Below are positions 35,092 to 43,867 of a DNA stretch of 54,283 nt, one piece after another. The notes under the pieces are model-generated. The model saw only the letters and a list, made by a program, of their open reading frames with translations. It made no database searches and had not been told where the DNA came from. This DNA is from Polaromonas sp. (GTDB lineage: Bacteria > Pseudomonadota > Gammaproteobacteria > Burkholderiales > Burkholderiaceae_C). The stretch spans positions 1 to 54,283 of the forward strand of contig JAQGNE010000023.1 in the NCBI GenBank assembly GCA_028291985.1. Reading direction: 5' to 3'. A program made the position numbers and the translations under genes. Positions within the stretch are counted from its first letter, which is position 1. Each line of letters begins with the position of its first letter.

Positions 35092-36489
35092 TCAGATATG
35101 CAGTGCTCGGTCAAAGGCCGAGAGAACTGATTCATGCAGCGTTTCAGAAAGCGTGGGATGGGGAAATACCGCCTGCATCAACTCAACCTCGGTGGCTTCC
35201 ATGATACGGGCGAGGCCAAACGAATGGATCAGTTCTGTCACCTGAGGGCCCACCAGATGCGCCCCCAAAAATTCCCCAGTGTCCGCGTCAAAAATCGTCT
35301 TCACGAAACCGTCAGCTTCATTGAGCGCAATCGCCTTGCCATTGCCGCGGAAGGGGAAACGGCCGACCCGAATCTTGCGGCCGCCTTCTGCTGCTGCGCG
35401 CTCCGTGAGCCCGACGCTCGCAGTCTGGGGGTGGCCGTAAGTGCATGAGGGGATGGTGTCTTTGCGTGGCGCGTGTGCACTGGCAAGGCCTGCAATGCGT
35501 TCGATGCAGGCAATGGCCTCGTGTGACGCCTTGTGGGCCAGCCACGGCGCGCCGGCCACATCACCGATCGCATAGATGCCAGGTTCGGCTGTGGCACCGA
35601 AAGGGTCGGTGACCACATGTCCGGCTTCGACCTGCACCCTGGTGCCTTCAAAACCCAGACCTTCTGTATTACCCACGACCCCGATCGACACCAGGACGTG
35701 CTCCGCCTTGAGGGTTTCGGACCCCGCCGCCGTGCGCAGCGAAGCGACGGCACCGCCCTGACCCGGCTGGATGGTGTCGATGGTTGTATTTGTTCGGATG
35801 TCGATACCCTGGGCACGATAGGTTTTCTCTATAAATGCGGAAACCTCATCGTCCTCGGCTGGAAGCACCCGGCTTTGGCCTTCGATGACGGTGACCGCCG
35901 TGCCCAGGGTTGCGTAGAAGCTTGCAAACTCCATGCCGATAGCGCCCGCACCCACGATTAACAGTGACTGAGGGCGCGCGGCAGGCGCCAAGGCGTGGCG
36001 GTAGCTCCAGATGTGCTTGCCGTCGGCCGATGCGCCAGGCAGCTCCTTAGGCCGGGCACCAGTGGCGACGACGATATGCGGAGCATCCAGCTTCAAGGTG
36101 GCGTCGCCTGTGGTGACATTAACGCCGCCTCGCCCGTCCAGCCGAGCCTCTCCGGCAACGACCGTGACCTTGTGCTTGGCCATCAGTTGCCGCACTCCTT
36201 TGGTCAGCTGTCCTGAGACCGTGCGTGAGCGCGCGATGACCTGCTTGAAGTCGAATGTTGCCTCACCGACGTGGATACCCAAGGCCTTCGCGCTGCTAAG
36301 GGTGCGCCATACTTCGGCCGCGTGTAGCAAGGCCTTGGTCGGGATGCAACCCCAGTTCAGGCAAATGCCACCGAGCTGCTCACGCTCGACAAGTGCGGTA
36401 CGCATGCCCAGTTGGGCAGCCCGGATCACTGCGACATAGCCAGCCGGACCGCCACCGATCACGATCAGGTCGTAACTTTTGGTGCTCAC
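35092..36489 (-). CDS. lpdA: Dihydrolipoyl dehydrogenase (E3)
   Basis: From a GTG at 36489, preceded by GGAGG at seven bases, the product has 465 residues, a typical E3 length. SYDLIVIGGGPAGYVAVIRA is the FAD fold, GGICLNWGCIPTKALL supplies the redox disulfide Cys43/Cys48, and GIYAIGDVAGAPWLAHKASH is the second FAD motif. HPTLSETLHES carries the His-Glu pair acting across the dimer. It reoxidises the dihydrolipoamide of the E2 encoded upstream and yields NADH. The longer in-frame reading to 36609 is not used. Confidence 0.93.
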   Translation of the reverse strand: MSTKSYDLIVIGGGPAGYVAVIRAAQLGMRTALVEREQLGGICLNWGCIPTKALLHAAEVWRTLSSAKALGIHVGEATFDFKQVIARSRTVSGQLTKGVRQLMAKHKVTVVAGEARLDGRGGVNVTTGDATLKLDAPHIVVATGARPKELPGASADGKHIWSYRHALAPAARPQSLLIVGAGAIGMEFASFYATLGTAVTVIEGQSRVLPAEDDEVSAFIEKTYRAQGIDIRTNTTIDTIQPGQGGAVASLRTAAGSETLKAEHVLVSIGVVGNTEGLGFEGTRVQVEAGHVVTDPFGATAEPGIYAIGDVAGAPWLAHKASHEAIACIERIAGLASAHAPRKDTIPSCTYGHPQTASVGLTERAAAEGGRKIRVGRFPFRGNGKAIALNEADGFVKTIFDADTGEFLGAHLVGPQVTELIHSFGLARIMEATEVELMQAVFPHPTLSETLHESVLSAFDRALHI

Positions 36490-36556
36490 TGGGTAACCTC
36501 CGCGCGATGCGCTGCGGTATTCGCCTTTGGGACGGCCGGGCGGCTCATGCAGCGAC

Positions 36557-37924
36557 TCATTCTTGCACCACCGACGGCAACGCCGCAAAGCAAACCAGGA
36601 CCACGCCAATCCCCTGGTCCGGATGGGCTACAAAATTCTCCAGACTGTCGTACACAGCACCCGGCACGCCCGATTCGGTTCCGATTCGGCGCACCAGTTC
36701 AGACACCCGGTCACGTCCATACGAATAATCGGCCGTCGTCATCCGCTGCTCCTGCACCAGTGCGCTGCCGTCCTGGAGATCAGTTTCAATGACACAGCTC
36801 AGGCGCGGCACGTTCTCATCGGCCAGCAAGTCGGTTTCCCCGATCAGGGCGTTGACCCTGGCGTCCGTGTAGGTGGTCATGTGCGCCATCGAAGGCACAC
36901 CGTTGATTAGGGTGTTGGCAATGCAAAACGGAATGCTCATCAAGGTGCCCGAGACGCTGTTGAAGGGGCCCTTGCTGTCCATGCCGGCATAACCGGTTTC
37001 AAAAGGGTTCATGCGCACGCGTACCGCTTGGATGGCCCGCCCCGCAATGCGCTCCCGCAGCACCAGCCCCGCAGTGACCGGCGTCTGGTTGAAGGCACAT
37101 ACCGGGTACGGCTTGAAGGTCACCCGGTGCATGGACCAGTCGCGGCCCAGGCGGGCAGCCAACGCATCCACGTCGCAGTCGGTCCGCGCAAATGCGCGGA
37201 CAAATCCATTGCGCCCTTCCAGAGCGTGCGGTGCCGACACCGACCCGGCTCTGGCCAGTTCGGCGGCGATTAGCCCCTGACGACCAGCGACGCCGACTTG
37301 GTAGCGCCATTCATCAGTCCCGTCGTCGAACGACTGGAGAATGCCACCGGCGAAGGAGGCCGCATTGGCGATTGCCGCTGCAGTGCGCTCGGCCGAAAGG
37401 TCCATCAAGCGAGCTGCTGCTGCTGCCGCGGCCATGATGCCGTACAAGGGAGAGGCACGCAGCCCGGAAGGCGTGGTTCTGGCCGAATAGGCACTTTCGA
37501 TCAGGCCGCCGACTTCATATCCGGCGACCAGCGCCGGGATCAAGCGCTCGACGGGCCAACCCCGCGCTTCGATCATCGCGGTCAGCAGCGGAATCATGAT
37601 CGCCCCGAGATGGGCAGCGCCGCAGGTATCTTCCTGCGCCCGGCCGTGGAACAGCGCACTGTTCGCCAGCGCTGCCCCGCCCATCGTGGTCTTGCGACCA
37701 TCGCCCAGCAGCGTGGCGCCACCCGCGTCGACCCGGCCATCCATGGCCAGGGCGGCCGCACGCGCAACGGGCGCAAACGGCGTCGTGTGCGAGCCAAGGG
37801 CCATGCCATAGCCATTGAGGAGGCAGGCCCGTGCTTTCTCAAGCACCTCCGGCGGCAGGCTCGATGTATCGAGCGAGACAACGAAGTTGGCCAGATGCCG
37901 GGTCAGGGGAAGGTTCGCAGGCAT
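36557..37924 (-). CDS. MmgE/PrpD family protein
   Basis: The 455-residue protein has family segments LLNGYGMALGSHTTPFAPVA, ALANSALFHGRAQEDTCGAA, LVAGYEVGGLIESAYS and MHRVTFKPYPVCAFNQTPVT. The MmgE/PrpD fold includes 2-methylcitrate dehydratase, cis-aconitate decarboxylase and iminodisuccinate epimerase. Its place inside a 2-oxoacid-dehydrogenase operon is unusual, and the reaction is unknown. It may dehydrate, decarboxylate or epimerise a branched polycarboxylate or hydroxyacid. The ATG at 37924 is preferred to a GTG at 37957, which overlaps the E2 gene. Confidence 0.88.
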   Translation of the reverse strand: MPANLPLTRHLANFVVSLDTSSLPPEVLEKARACLLNGYGMALGSHTTPFAPVARAAALAMDGRVDAGGATLLGDGRKTTMGGAALANSALFHGRAQEDTCGAAHLGAIMIPLLTAMIEARGWPVERLIPALVAGYEVGGLIESAYSARTTPSGLRASPLYGIMAAAAAAARLMDLSAERTAAAIANAASFAGGILQSFDDGTDEWRYQVGVAGRQGLIAAELARAGSVSAPHALEGRNGFVRAFARTDCDVDALAARLGRDWSMHRVTFKPYPVCAFNQTPVTAGLVLRERIAGRAIQAVRVRMNPFETGYAGMDSKGPFNSVSGTLMSIPFCIANTLINGVPSMAHMTTYTDARVNALIGETDLLADENVPRLSCVIETDLQDGSALVQEQRMTTADYSYGRDRVSELVRRIGTESGVPGAVYDSLENFVAHPDQGIGVVLVCFAALPSVVQE

Positions 37925-37941
37925 GGCGATTTCATCCAGTT

Positions 37942-39162
37942 TCAGGTCAGCAGGCACAGGGGTTTCTCAAGGCTGGCGATCACTGCGTTGAGCATCTTCA
38001 AACCCGACACGCCATCAAGGATGCGGTGATCTGCCGCCAGTACGAGACCGAGTTCACGGCGCAAGGCCGGCTGTCCATTGGCATCTGGACGGAACAGCTC
38101 ACGCACACTGCCGACGCCGAGGATCATGGACTGGCCGGGATTGATGATCGGCGTCATCCAGCTCACATTGAACATGCCGGCGTTCGAGATACTGATCGCA
38201 CCGCCGCTCATCTGGCCCGCCTCCAACTCGCCATTGCGAGCCTTGTCGACCAATTCCTGGGTAGCCCGCGCAACGCCTTCGAGAGAACGACCAGCCACAT
38301 CGGGGACCACCGGGACCAGCAGGCCGCGTCCCGCATTGACGGCGACACCCACGTCGCAGGATGCAAAGGAGACAATGCCGTCGTCGGACCACACTCGGTT
38401 GAGTTCCGGCAGCTCGCGCAGCGCGCGGCCGACAGCGGCAACCAACAGATGGGTCAGTGTCAGCTTCGGGTAACCGGGCATGGCATTGAGCTCCGTGCGC
38501 AGCGCCATCAGCTTGGTCACCTCCGCTTCCGCCGCCAGGTAAAAGTGAGGTATTTGCTGCTTGGCTTGCGTCAGGCGACGCGCCATCGTCGCCTGGGTCG
38601 GCGTCGGCTTGGTCTTGGTGATGGACACAGCAGGACGGGCTGCTTCAACCGGCGCCGCTGGCGGAGGGGCGGCAACAGTTCGGGGCTGGCCGGCCTGCGC
38701 GGCGCGCACGTCGGCGGCCTTGATCCGGCCGCGTGGCCCGCTGCCCGCAACATCCGCCAGCGGCACGGCCAACTGAGCGGCCAGGCGGCGCGCGAGCGGT
38801 GTCGAAAAACGGCGGCTCTCACCGGACTGCGGCACCGGCAGCGCAGACGCCGGCGCAACGGGCGCTGCGCTGGCAGCGGCGGCTGGCGCTGCGGCCGCTG
38901 CCTCGCGGCTGGTGGAGCCAGCGACCCCATCATCGACATACCCGATGACGGCGCCGACCTGGACCATATCGCCGACGGGAACCAACACTTCGAGCAGGAC
39001 GCCGTCGTGATCGGCCGGCACCTCGGTGGCCACCTTGTCGGTCTCGACGACAAAAATGCCGTCGCCCGTCTTGAAGGCCGCGCCGGGCGCCAGCATCCAT
39101 TCGGCCAGCGCACCCTCGGTCATGGTCAGGCCCAGCTTGGGCATCAGGAGTTCGCGACGCAC
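37942..39162 (-). CDS. Dihydrolipoamide acyltransferase (E2), acetoin/2-oxoacid type
   Basis: The 406-residue E2 has one lipoyl domain (residues 1-77, Lys43 in ETDKVATEV), an Ala/Pro linker and a peripheral-subunit-binding domain (TPLARRLAAQLAVPLADVAG, then GPRGRIKAADV). The catalytic domain ends in ADHRILDGVSGLKML with the active His379 and Asp383. It would pass the acyl group produced by E1 to CoA. The single lipoyl domain and MRRELLMPKLGLTMTEG start resemble AcoC of acetoin dehydrogenase systems. The gene is 3 bases downstream of the hydratase. Confidence 0.9.
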   Translation of the reverse strand: MRRELLMPKLGLTMTEGALAEWMLAPGAAFKTGDGIFVVETDKVATEVPADHDGVLLEVLVPVGDMVQVGAVIGYVDDGVAGSTSREAAAAAPAAAASAAPVAPASALPVPQSGESRRFSTPLARRLAAQLAVPLADVAGSGPRGRIKAADVRAAQAGQPRTVAAPPPAAPVEAARPAVSITKTKPTPTQATMARRLTQAKQQIPHFYLAAEAEVTKLMALRTELNAMPGYPKLTLTHLLVAAVGRALRELPELNRVWSDDGIVSFASCDVGVAVNAGRGLLVPVVPDVAGRSLEGVARATQELVDKARNGELEAGQMSGGAISISNAGMFNVSWMTPIINPGQSMILGVGSVRELFRPDANGQPALRRELGLVLAADHRILDGVSGLKMLNAVIASLEKPLCLLT

Positions 39163-39165
39163 GGG

Positions 39166-39951
39166 TCAGTTACCTTTGAACTGCGGCGGGCGCTTTTCGA
39201 GGAACGCGCGGCAGCCCTCATGGGCATCGTTCGAGTCGAGCACTAAACCGATGATCGCCTGCTCGTACGACAATGCAGCGCCCAGCGGCATCTCGACGCC
39301 CTGGCGCAGGCTGCGTTTGAGCAACTTCAGCGTCAGCGGCGACTTCTGGGCAATGCGGTCGGCCAGCGCCATCGCCTGACCCATGAGTTCGGCCTTGGGC
39401 ACGGTGCGATTGCACAGGCCCAATGTCACGGCTTCGGCGGCGGTGATCTGGTCGCCGGTGAACATCAGTTCCTTGGCGCGGCACAGCGGGATCTGGCGGA
39501 TGATGCGCTGAGATCCTCCGGCCCCCGGAAAAAGTCCCAGCGTGATTTCCGGCAAGCCGAGCTTGGCGTCCTCCGCAACCAGCCGGATGTCGAGCGTGAG
39601 CAGCAGTTCGGTGCCGCCGCCCAGCGCCCAGCCGTTGATGGCACCTATCGTCGGCTTGTCACAGTCTTCGAAGCGGCGAAACACGCGGTGAATCACCTCT
39701 GCAAATTCCTGGTAGTGCGCAAGACCGCGCCGGCTGTCCAGGTCGGCAATGTCGCCGCCGGCGATGAAGGCACGCTCGCCTGCGCCGGTAATGACAATGG
39801 CGCGCACTTCGTTATCCGCCTCGAAGGCGGTCAGGGCTGCTTCCATTTCGAGCAGGGTCGGCACATTCAGTGCGTTCAAGGTCTTGGGGCGGTTGATGGT
39901 CAGCACGCCTACCGCGCCCCGCTTTTCACTCAGTATTGCCTGTTCGGTCAT
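39166..39951 (-). CDS. Enoyl-CoA hydratase
   Basis: The 261-residue crotonase has VGVLTINRPKTLNALNVPTL, AFIAGGDIADL (oxyanion hole), NGWALGGGTELLLTLD and LPEITLGLFPGAGGSQRIIR. Both catalytic Glu positions (the E of GGGTEL and the E of LPEIT) are present, so true hydratase activity is expected, unlike the hydratase homologue at 7264. It would hydrate the enoyl-CoA formed by the acyl-CoA dehydrogenase. It lies between the E1 beta and E2 genes, which ties beta-oxidation to the complex. Confidence 0.92.
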   Translation of the reverse strand: MTEQAILSEKRGAVGVLTINRPKTLNALNVPTLLEMEAALTAFEADNEVRAIVITGAGERAFIAGGDIADLDSRRGLAHYQEFAEVIHRVFRRFEDCDKPTIGAINGWALGGGTELLLTLDIRLVAEDAKLGLPEITLGLFPGAGGSQRIIRQIPLCRAKELMFTGDQITAAEAVTLGLCNRTVPKAELMGQAMALADRIAQKSPLTLKLLKRSLRQGVEMPLGAALSYEQAIIGLVLDSNDAHEGCRAFLEKRPPQFKGN

Positions 39952-39996
39952 ATCGACGTTTCCAGTGATGGGTTGAGGGGAATGACCCTCGAGGTA

Positions 39997-40977
39997 TTAG
40001 TCAAGGGTGCGCCGCAGCGCCTTGACGATTTTTTCGGCGGTGACGACGTAGCCGCTTTCGAGCGACTTTGCGAAGGGGACGGGCATGAACGGGGCACCGA
40101 CGCGCACGACCGGTGCATCGAGTTCGTCGAAAGCCTCATCGGCGATGCGGGCCGCAATCTCGGCACCCACGCCGAAGGCCTGGACGGCCTCGTGGACGAC
40201 CACAGCCCGGTGTGTCCGCGCGATTGACGCAAAAACGGTTTCGCTGTCCCAGGGCTGCAGGCTGCGCAGGTCGATCACCTCGACCTCGATCCCCTCGCCG
40301 ACCAGCTCTTCGGCTGCCGCCAGCGACGTCGCCACCGTGCTGCCGTAGGTGACAATCGTGACGTCACGGCCGCTGCGGGCGATGCGCGCCTTGCCGATCT
40401 CGATGGCAACGCTGGTATCAACCGCCCCCTTGCTGCCGTACAGCGCCTTGTGCTCGATGAAGAGGACCGGGTCCGGATCGTTGATCGCGGTGCGCAGCAG
40501 GCCGTAGGCATCCGCAGGTGTGGAGGGACAAACGACTTTCAGACCAGGGACATGGGCAAACCAGGCCTCCAGGCACTGCGAGTGCTGCGGGCCGGCACTG
40601 AGCCCACCTCCATGCGGCGTGCGCAGCACCATGGGCACACTGCTGCGGCCCCCGAACATGAACCGTGCCTTGGCTGCCTGGTTGACCAGTGCATCCATCG
40701 TCAGGGTAATGAAATCCATGAACATGATCTCGACCACCGGCTTGAGTCCCGTCATCGCGGCCCCGACTGCCATTGCTGCGATGGTGGCTTCGGAGATCGG
40801 CGTGTCACGCACGCGTGCCGGGCCAAACTCGTCGAGCAGGCCACGGGTCACCTTGAAGGAGCCGCCGGCTGCGGCGATGTCTTCGCCCAGCAAAATCACG
40901 GTCGGGTCGCTAATCATCGCATCACGCAGCGCCTGATTCACCGCCTGGAAGTATTTCATTTCCGTCGGATTGCTCAT
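39997..40977 (-). CDS. 2-oxoacid/acetoin dehydrogenase E1 beta subunit
   Basis: The 326-residue protein has MKYFQAVNQALRDAMISDPT, LGEDIAAAGGSFKVTRGLLD, RVRDTPISEATIAAMAVGAA and FMDFITLTMDALVNQAAKAR. The transketolase C-domain has VEVIDLRSLQPWDSET. With the E1 alpha it forms the thiamine-diphosphate decarboxylase (or diketone-cleaving) component. The set belongs to the acetoin/branched-chain/pyruvate PDH-beta family; the substrate is open. It overlaps the E1 alpha gene by ATGA. Confidence 0.93.
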   Translation of the reverse strand: MSNPTEMKYFQAVNQALRDAMISDPTVILLGEDIAAAGGSFKVTRGLLDEFGPARVRDTPISEATIAAMAVGAAMTGLKPVVEIMFMDFITLTMDALVNQAAKARFMFGGRSSVPMVLRTPHGGGLSAGPQHSQCLEAWFAHVPGLKVVCPSTPADAYGLLRTAINDPDPVLFIEHKALYGSKGAVDTSVAIEIGKARIARSGRDVTIVTYGSTVATSLAAAEELVGEGIEVEVIDLRSLQPWDSETVFASIARTHRAVVVHEAVQAFGVGAEIAARIADEAFDELDAPVVRVGAPFMPVPFAKSLESGYVVTAEKIVKALRRTLD

Positions 40978-41966
40978 GCTTTCGCTCCATGCGAGGCGCG
41001 CACGTCCTGGGTGTAGACGTCGGCGAAGGCCGCTTCGAACTCGGGCAGAACATCTTCGCGGGCACGGTCAATCGCGGCTTTTACCTGCGCCTCGATATCG
41101 ACAATCGCCGCATCGAGTGCGTGAGCCTTAACGCCGCGCTCCAACAGTGCCTTGCGCGCGTGTTTGACCGGATCGGCTTCGGCGCCGGCGGTCAGCTCGG
41201 CCGCCTGGCGGTATTTCTGCGGGTCGCCTTCATAGTGCCCGCGGACGCGATGCGTCGAACATTCCAGCACGCGCGCGCCGGCACCGTTGCGAATCTCTCC
41301 GACCAGCGCCGCCGCTGCGTTTGCAACAGCCTCGACGTCGCTGCCGTCGACCTTGGTATGGGGAATGCCGAACGCACCGGCCAGGTTTTTCAGCTGGGCG
41401 GCGAACTGCAGAGCCGTCGGGGAAAATTCAGACCAGCCATTGTTCTCGCAAACCAGCAGCAGCGGCATTTTCCAGAGCGCTGCGATATTCAGGGTCTCAT
41501 GAAGCACACCCTCGGCCATCGCGCCGTCGCCGAAAAAAACAACAGCGATACCGCCGCTGCCGCGCACGGAGTGCGCCAGCGCGCTGCCGAGCGCAATTGG
41601 AATGCCCGCACCGACGATGCCGTTCGCGCCCAGGATGCCGAGTCTCATGTCGGCCACATGCATCGAGCCGCCCCGCCCGCCGCAAATGCCGCCGGCTTTA
41701 CCCATGATCTCCCTGAAAAAGAGGTCGAGATCGAGGCCACGCGCCAGCACATGCCCGTGGCCCCGGTGGGTTGTGGCCATCGTATCGCGCCCGTCCAAGG
41801 CGGACATCACACCGGCTGCAACAGCTTCCTGCCCAAGGCTCAAGTGAATGAAACCAGGCACTTCGCTGTCGGAAAACAGCTTTACCAGGCTTTCTTCAAC
41901 AACACGGATCAGCAGCATCGCGCGGTTGAGCGCGAGCAACTGTTCCGTTTCTTCTTTTTTGGACAT
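40974..41966 (-). CDS. 2-oxoacid/acetoin dehydrogenase E1 alpha subunit
   Basis: The 330-residue protein carries the TPP motif GDGAMAEGVLHETLNIAALW ending in ENNGWSEFSP, RGGSMHVADMRLGILGANGI, and HRVRGHYEGDPQKYR near the phosphorylation-loop equivalent. It binds thiamine diphosphate together with E1 beta and would act on a 2-oxoacid or an acetoin-like hydroxyketone. Start at 41966; six bases downstream of the iron alcohol dehydrogenase gene and overlapping E1 beta by four bases, so expression is tightly coupled. Confidence 0.93.
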   Translation of the reverse strand: MSKKEETEQLLALNRAMLLIRVVEESLVKLFSDSEVPGFIHLSLGQEAVAAGVMSALDGRDTMATTHRGHGHVLARGLDLDLFFREIMGKAGGICGGRGGSMHVADMRLGILGANGIVGAGIPIALGSALAHSVRGSGGIAVVFFGDGAMAEGVLHETLNIAALWKMPLLLVCENNGWSEFSPTALQFAAQLKNLAGAFGIPHTKVDGSDVEAVANAAAALVGEIRNGAGARVLECSTHRVRGHYEGDPQKYRQAAELTAGAEADPVKHARKALLERGVKAHALDAAIVDIEAQVKAAIDRAREDVLPEFEAAFADVYTQDVRASHGAKA

Positions 41967-41972
41967 CGTGTA

Positions 41973-43142
41973 TTACCAAGCAAGTTCTAGGATTTGATGG
42001 ATGTCGGCCTCGGATGTCACCGGGCGTGGATTGCTCCGCACCATCATGTTTTGCATCGCTCCCCTGGCGATGGCATCGAAATGCGAACGCTCAACGCCGA
42101 CGTCTCGCAGCCGGGAGGGCTGACCGAGCGCCGCAGCGAGCTCGGCCACACCCTGGGCCGCGTCGCCGTCGTCACGGCCCATCGCGCGGGCGACCAGGGC
42201 CTGGCGCTCCCCGTTGACCGCGCGGTTCCAGACCAGAACGCTTGGCAGCATCACACACGAGCAATGCCCATGCGGCACGTTGGCCACAGCGCCCAGCTGG
42301 TGGCCAATGCCGTGGCTGGCGCCCCACTCCACCCGGCCGAGTCCGGTCGACGCAAGCCACACCGCGAGCTGGCTTTCAAGCCGGGCATCCAGGTCGTCAG
42401 GCGAGACGTGGTTGGTGCGCAGGGACCTCGACAGCATGGCCAAGCCATGCAGGCACGTCGCGTCGGTAAACGGCTGGGGGTTGCGGGAGCAGATGGTCTC
42501 CACGGCATGATCAACTGCGCGAATGCCGGTGGACAGCCAGAGGTCAGCCGGGGTATGCACCGTCACCGCGGCGTCGAGGATCACCACCTGCCCGCCGATA
42601 AAGCGGCCATGGTAGAGATCCTTGACCTTGCGCGTATGGTCGGTCGCACCGCCGAGGCTGGAGAACTCTGCACCCGACAGCGTGGTCGGCACGATGATCT
42701 GGCGCAGTGGCGCGTCCTTGACCACGGGCACCACCCGCTTGCCATCCGCGTCTACCCGGATGCGTACCCGATCGAAGCCTTCTGCGTCCCGGATGTCTTC
42801 GGCCAGCACCACAAGCATCACCTTGACGGTGTCCATCGGGGTGCCGCCGCCTATCGTCACGATCAGGTCGGGCTGCAGACGACGCACTTCGTCGGCCAGG
42901 GCCAGCACGGATTCGCGGGGCACATGCTCGACACATTCGTCGAACAGGCCAACGCACCGCCTGCCCAGGGTATCAGTGACGGTGCTGATGACGTCCGTCT
43001 TGCGGCTGAGCGTCTTGCTAGCAACGATCATGAGACGCTGTTTGCCGAGCTTGTCGGCCGTTTCGAGTACGGCTTCGTGCGCGGGCCGGCCGAAGATCAC
43101 CCGATCCTGGGCCAGAAATTCATAGATACCGGACATTGCCAT
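41973..43142 (-). CDS. Iron-containing alcohol dehydrogenase
   Basis: The 389-residue group III dehydrogenase has IVTIGGGTPMDTVKVML (nucleotide loop), IVPTTLSGAEFSSLGGATDH, TGIRAVDHAVETICS and WGASHGIGHQLGAVANVPHG, the last two supplying the Asp/His metal ligands. Closest family shapes are maleylacetate reductase and alkanol dehydrogenases. It would oxidise an alcohol to an aldehyde or ketone ahead of the E1-E2-E3 complex, or reduce an intermediate. It is 17 bases after livF. Confidence 0.88.
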   Translation of the reverse strand: MAMSGIYEFLAQDRVIFGRPAHEAVLETADKLGKQRLMIVASKTLSRKTDVISTVTDTLGRRCVGLFDECVEHVPRESVLALADEVRRLQPDLIVTIGGGTPMDTVKVMLVVLAEDIRDAEGFDRVRIRVDADGKRVVPVVKDAPLRQIIVPTTLSGAEFSSLGGATDHTRKVKDLYHGRFIGGQVVILDAAVTVHTPADLWLSTGIRAVDHAVETICSRNPQPFTDATCLHGLAMLSRSLRTNHVSPDDLDARLESQLAVWLASTGLGRVEWGASHGIGHQLGAVANVPHGHCSCVMLPSVLVWNRAVNGERQALVARAMGRDDGDAAQGVAELAAALGQPSRLRDVGVERSHFDAIARGAMQNMMVRSNPRPVTSEADIHQILELAW

Positions 43143-43159
43143 GCTTGTCTCCTGTTGAT

Positions 43160-43867
43160 TTATGCGCCTAGATAGGCGGCGGAAAGTGCTGGATCGGCAG
43201 CAAGCTGCGCCGCAGGGCCGCTCTGCACGACCTCGCCGCGGCGCAATACATACCCCTGCTGCGCTACGCTGAGCGCAAGTGCAGCGACCTGCTCGCAGAG
43301 AATGACCGTCGTGCCTTGCTCGCGGCGCACTTCTTCGATCACAGAGAAGATCTGCTGCACGATCACCGGCGCCAGCCCCAACGAGGGCTCGTCGAGCAGG
43401 AGGTAGCGCGGCTTGTGAATCAGGGCCGCCGACAGGATCAGCATCTGCTGCTGGCCACCCGACATCAGGCCGGCCTGGCTCGCACGGCGTTCGGCCAGAA
43501 TTGGAAAGCGCGCAAAGACTTGATCTAGAGCTTGCGAAAACACGCCCCCACGGTTGCGGAAGTCCCAGGCCAGCTTCAGGTTCTCCTCGACCGACATCCG
43601 ATGGAACAGTCTGCGCCCCTCCATCGCATGGGAGATGCCGAAGCGCGCCCGTTCATGCGTCGACATCCGCGTCACATCGGTGCCGTCGACCCGTACCATG
43701 CCCGCGCTGGTTGGAGCCAGACCAGAGATAGCTTTCATCAGCGACGACTTGCCGGCGCCGTTCGCTCCCAGGATCGCCGTAATCGTTCCGGCGGACGCCG
43801 TCAGATTGCAGTCGCGGACGGCCGTGATCGAACCGTAACGTACCTGCAGACCTAGAACCTCAAGCAT
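43160..43867 (-). CDS. livF: Branched-chain amino acid type ABC transporter ATPase (LivF)
   Basis: The 235-residue ATPase has Walker A GANGAGKSSLMKAI, the signature LMSGGQQQMLILSAALI, Walker B YLLLDEPSLGLAPV and the H-loop region CEQVAALAL. It is the cytoplasmic partner of the fused LivM-LivG protein and overlaps that gene by eight bases. Confidence 0.93.
   Translation of the reverse strand: MLEVLGLQVRYGSITAVRDCNLTASAGTITAILGANGAGKSSLMKAISGLAPTSAGMVRVDGTDVTRMSTHERARFGISHAMEGRRLFHRMSVEENLKLAWDFRNRGGVFSQALDQVFARFPILAERRASQAGLMSGGQQQMLILSAALIHKPRYLLLDEPSLGLAPVIVQQIFSVIEEVRREQGTTVILCEQVAALALSVAQQGYVLRRGEVVQSGPAAQLAADPALSAAYLGA

Noticed and set aside
37831..39246. 471-codon plus-strand ORF opposite E2 and MmgE/PrpD
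   Set aside because: Arg/Gly/His-rich antisense translation; the minus strand has full lipoyl and catalytic motifs.
41994..43175. 393-codon plus-strand ORF opposite the iron alcohol dehydrogenase
   Set aside because: Same antisense effect; the minus-strand enzyme has its metal-ligand motifs intact.
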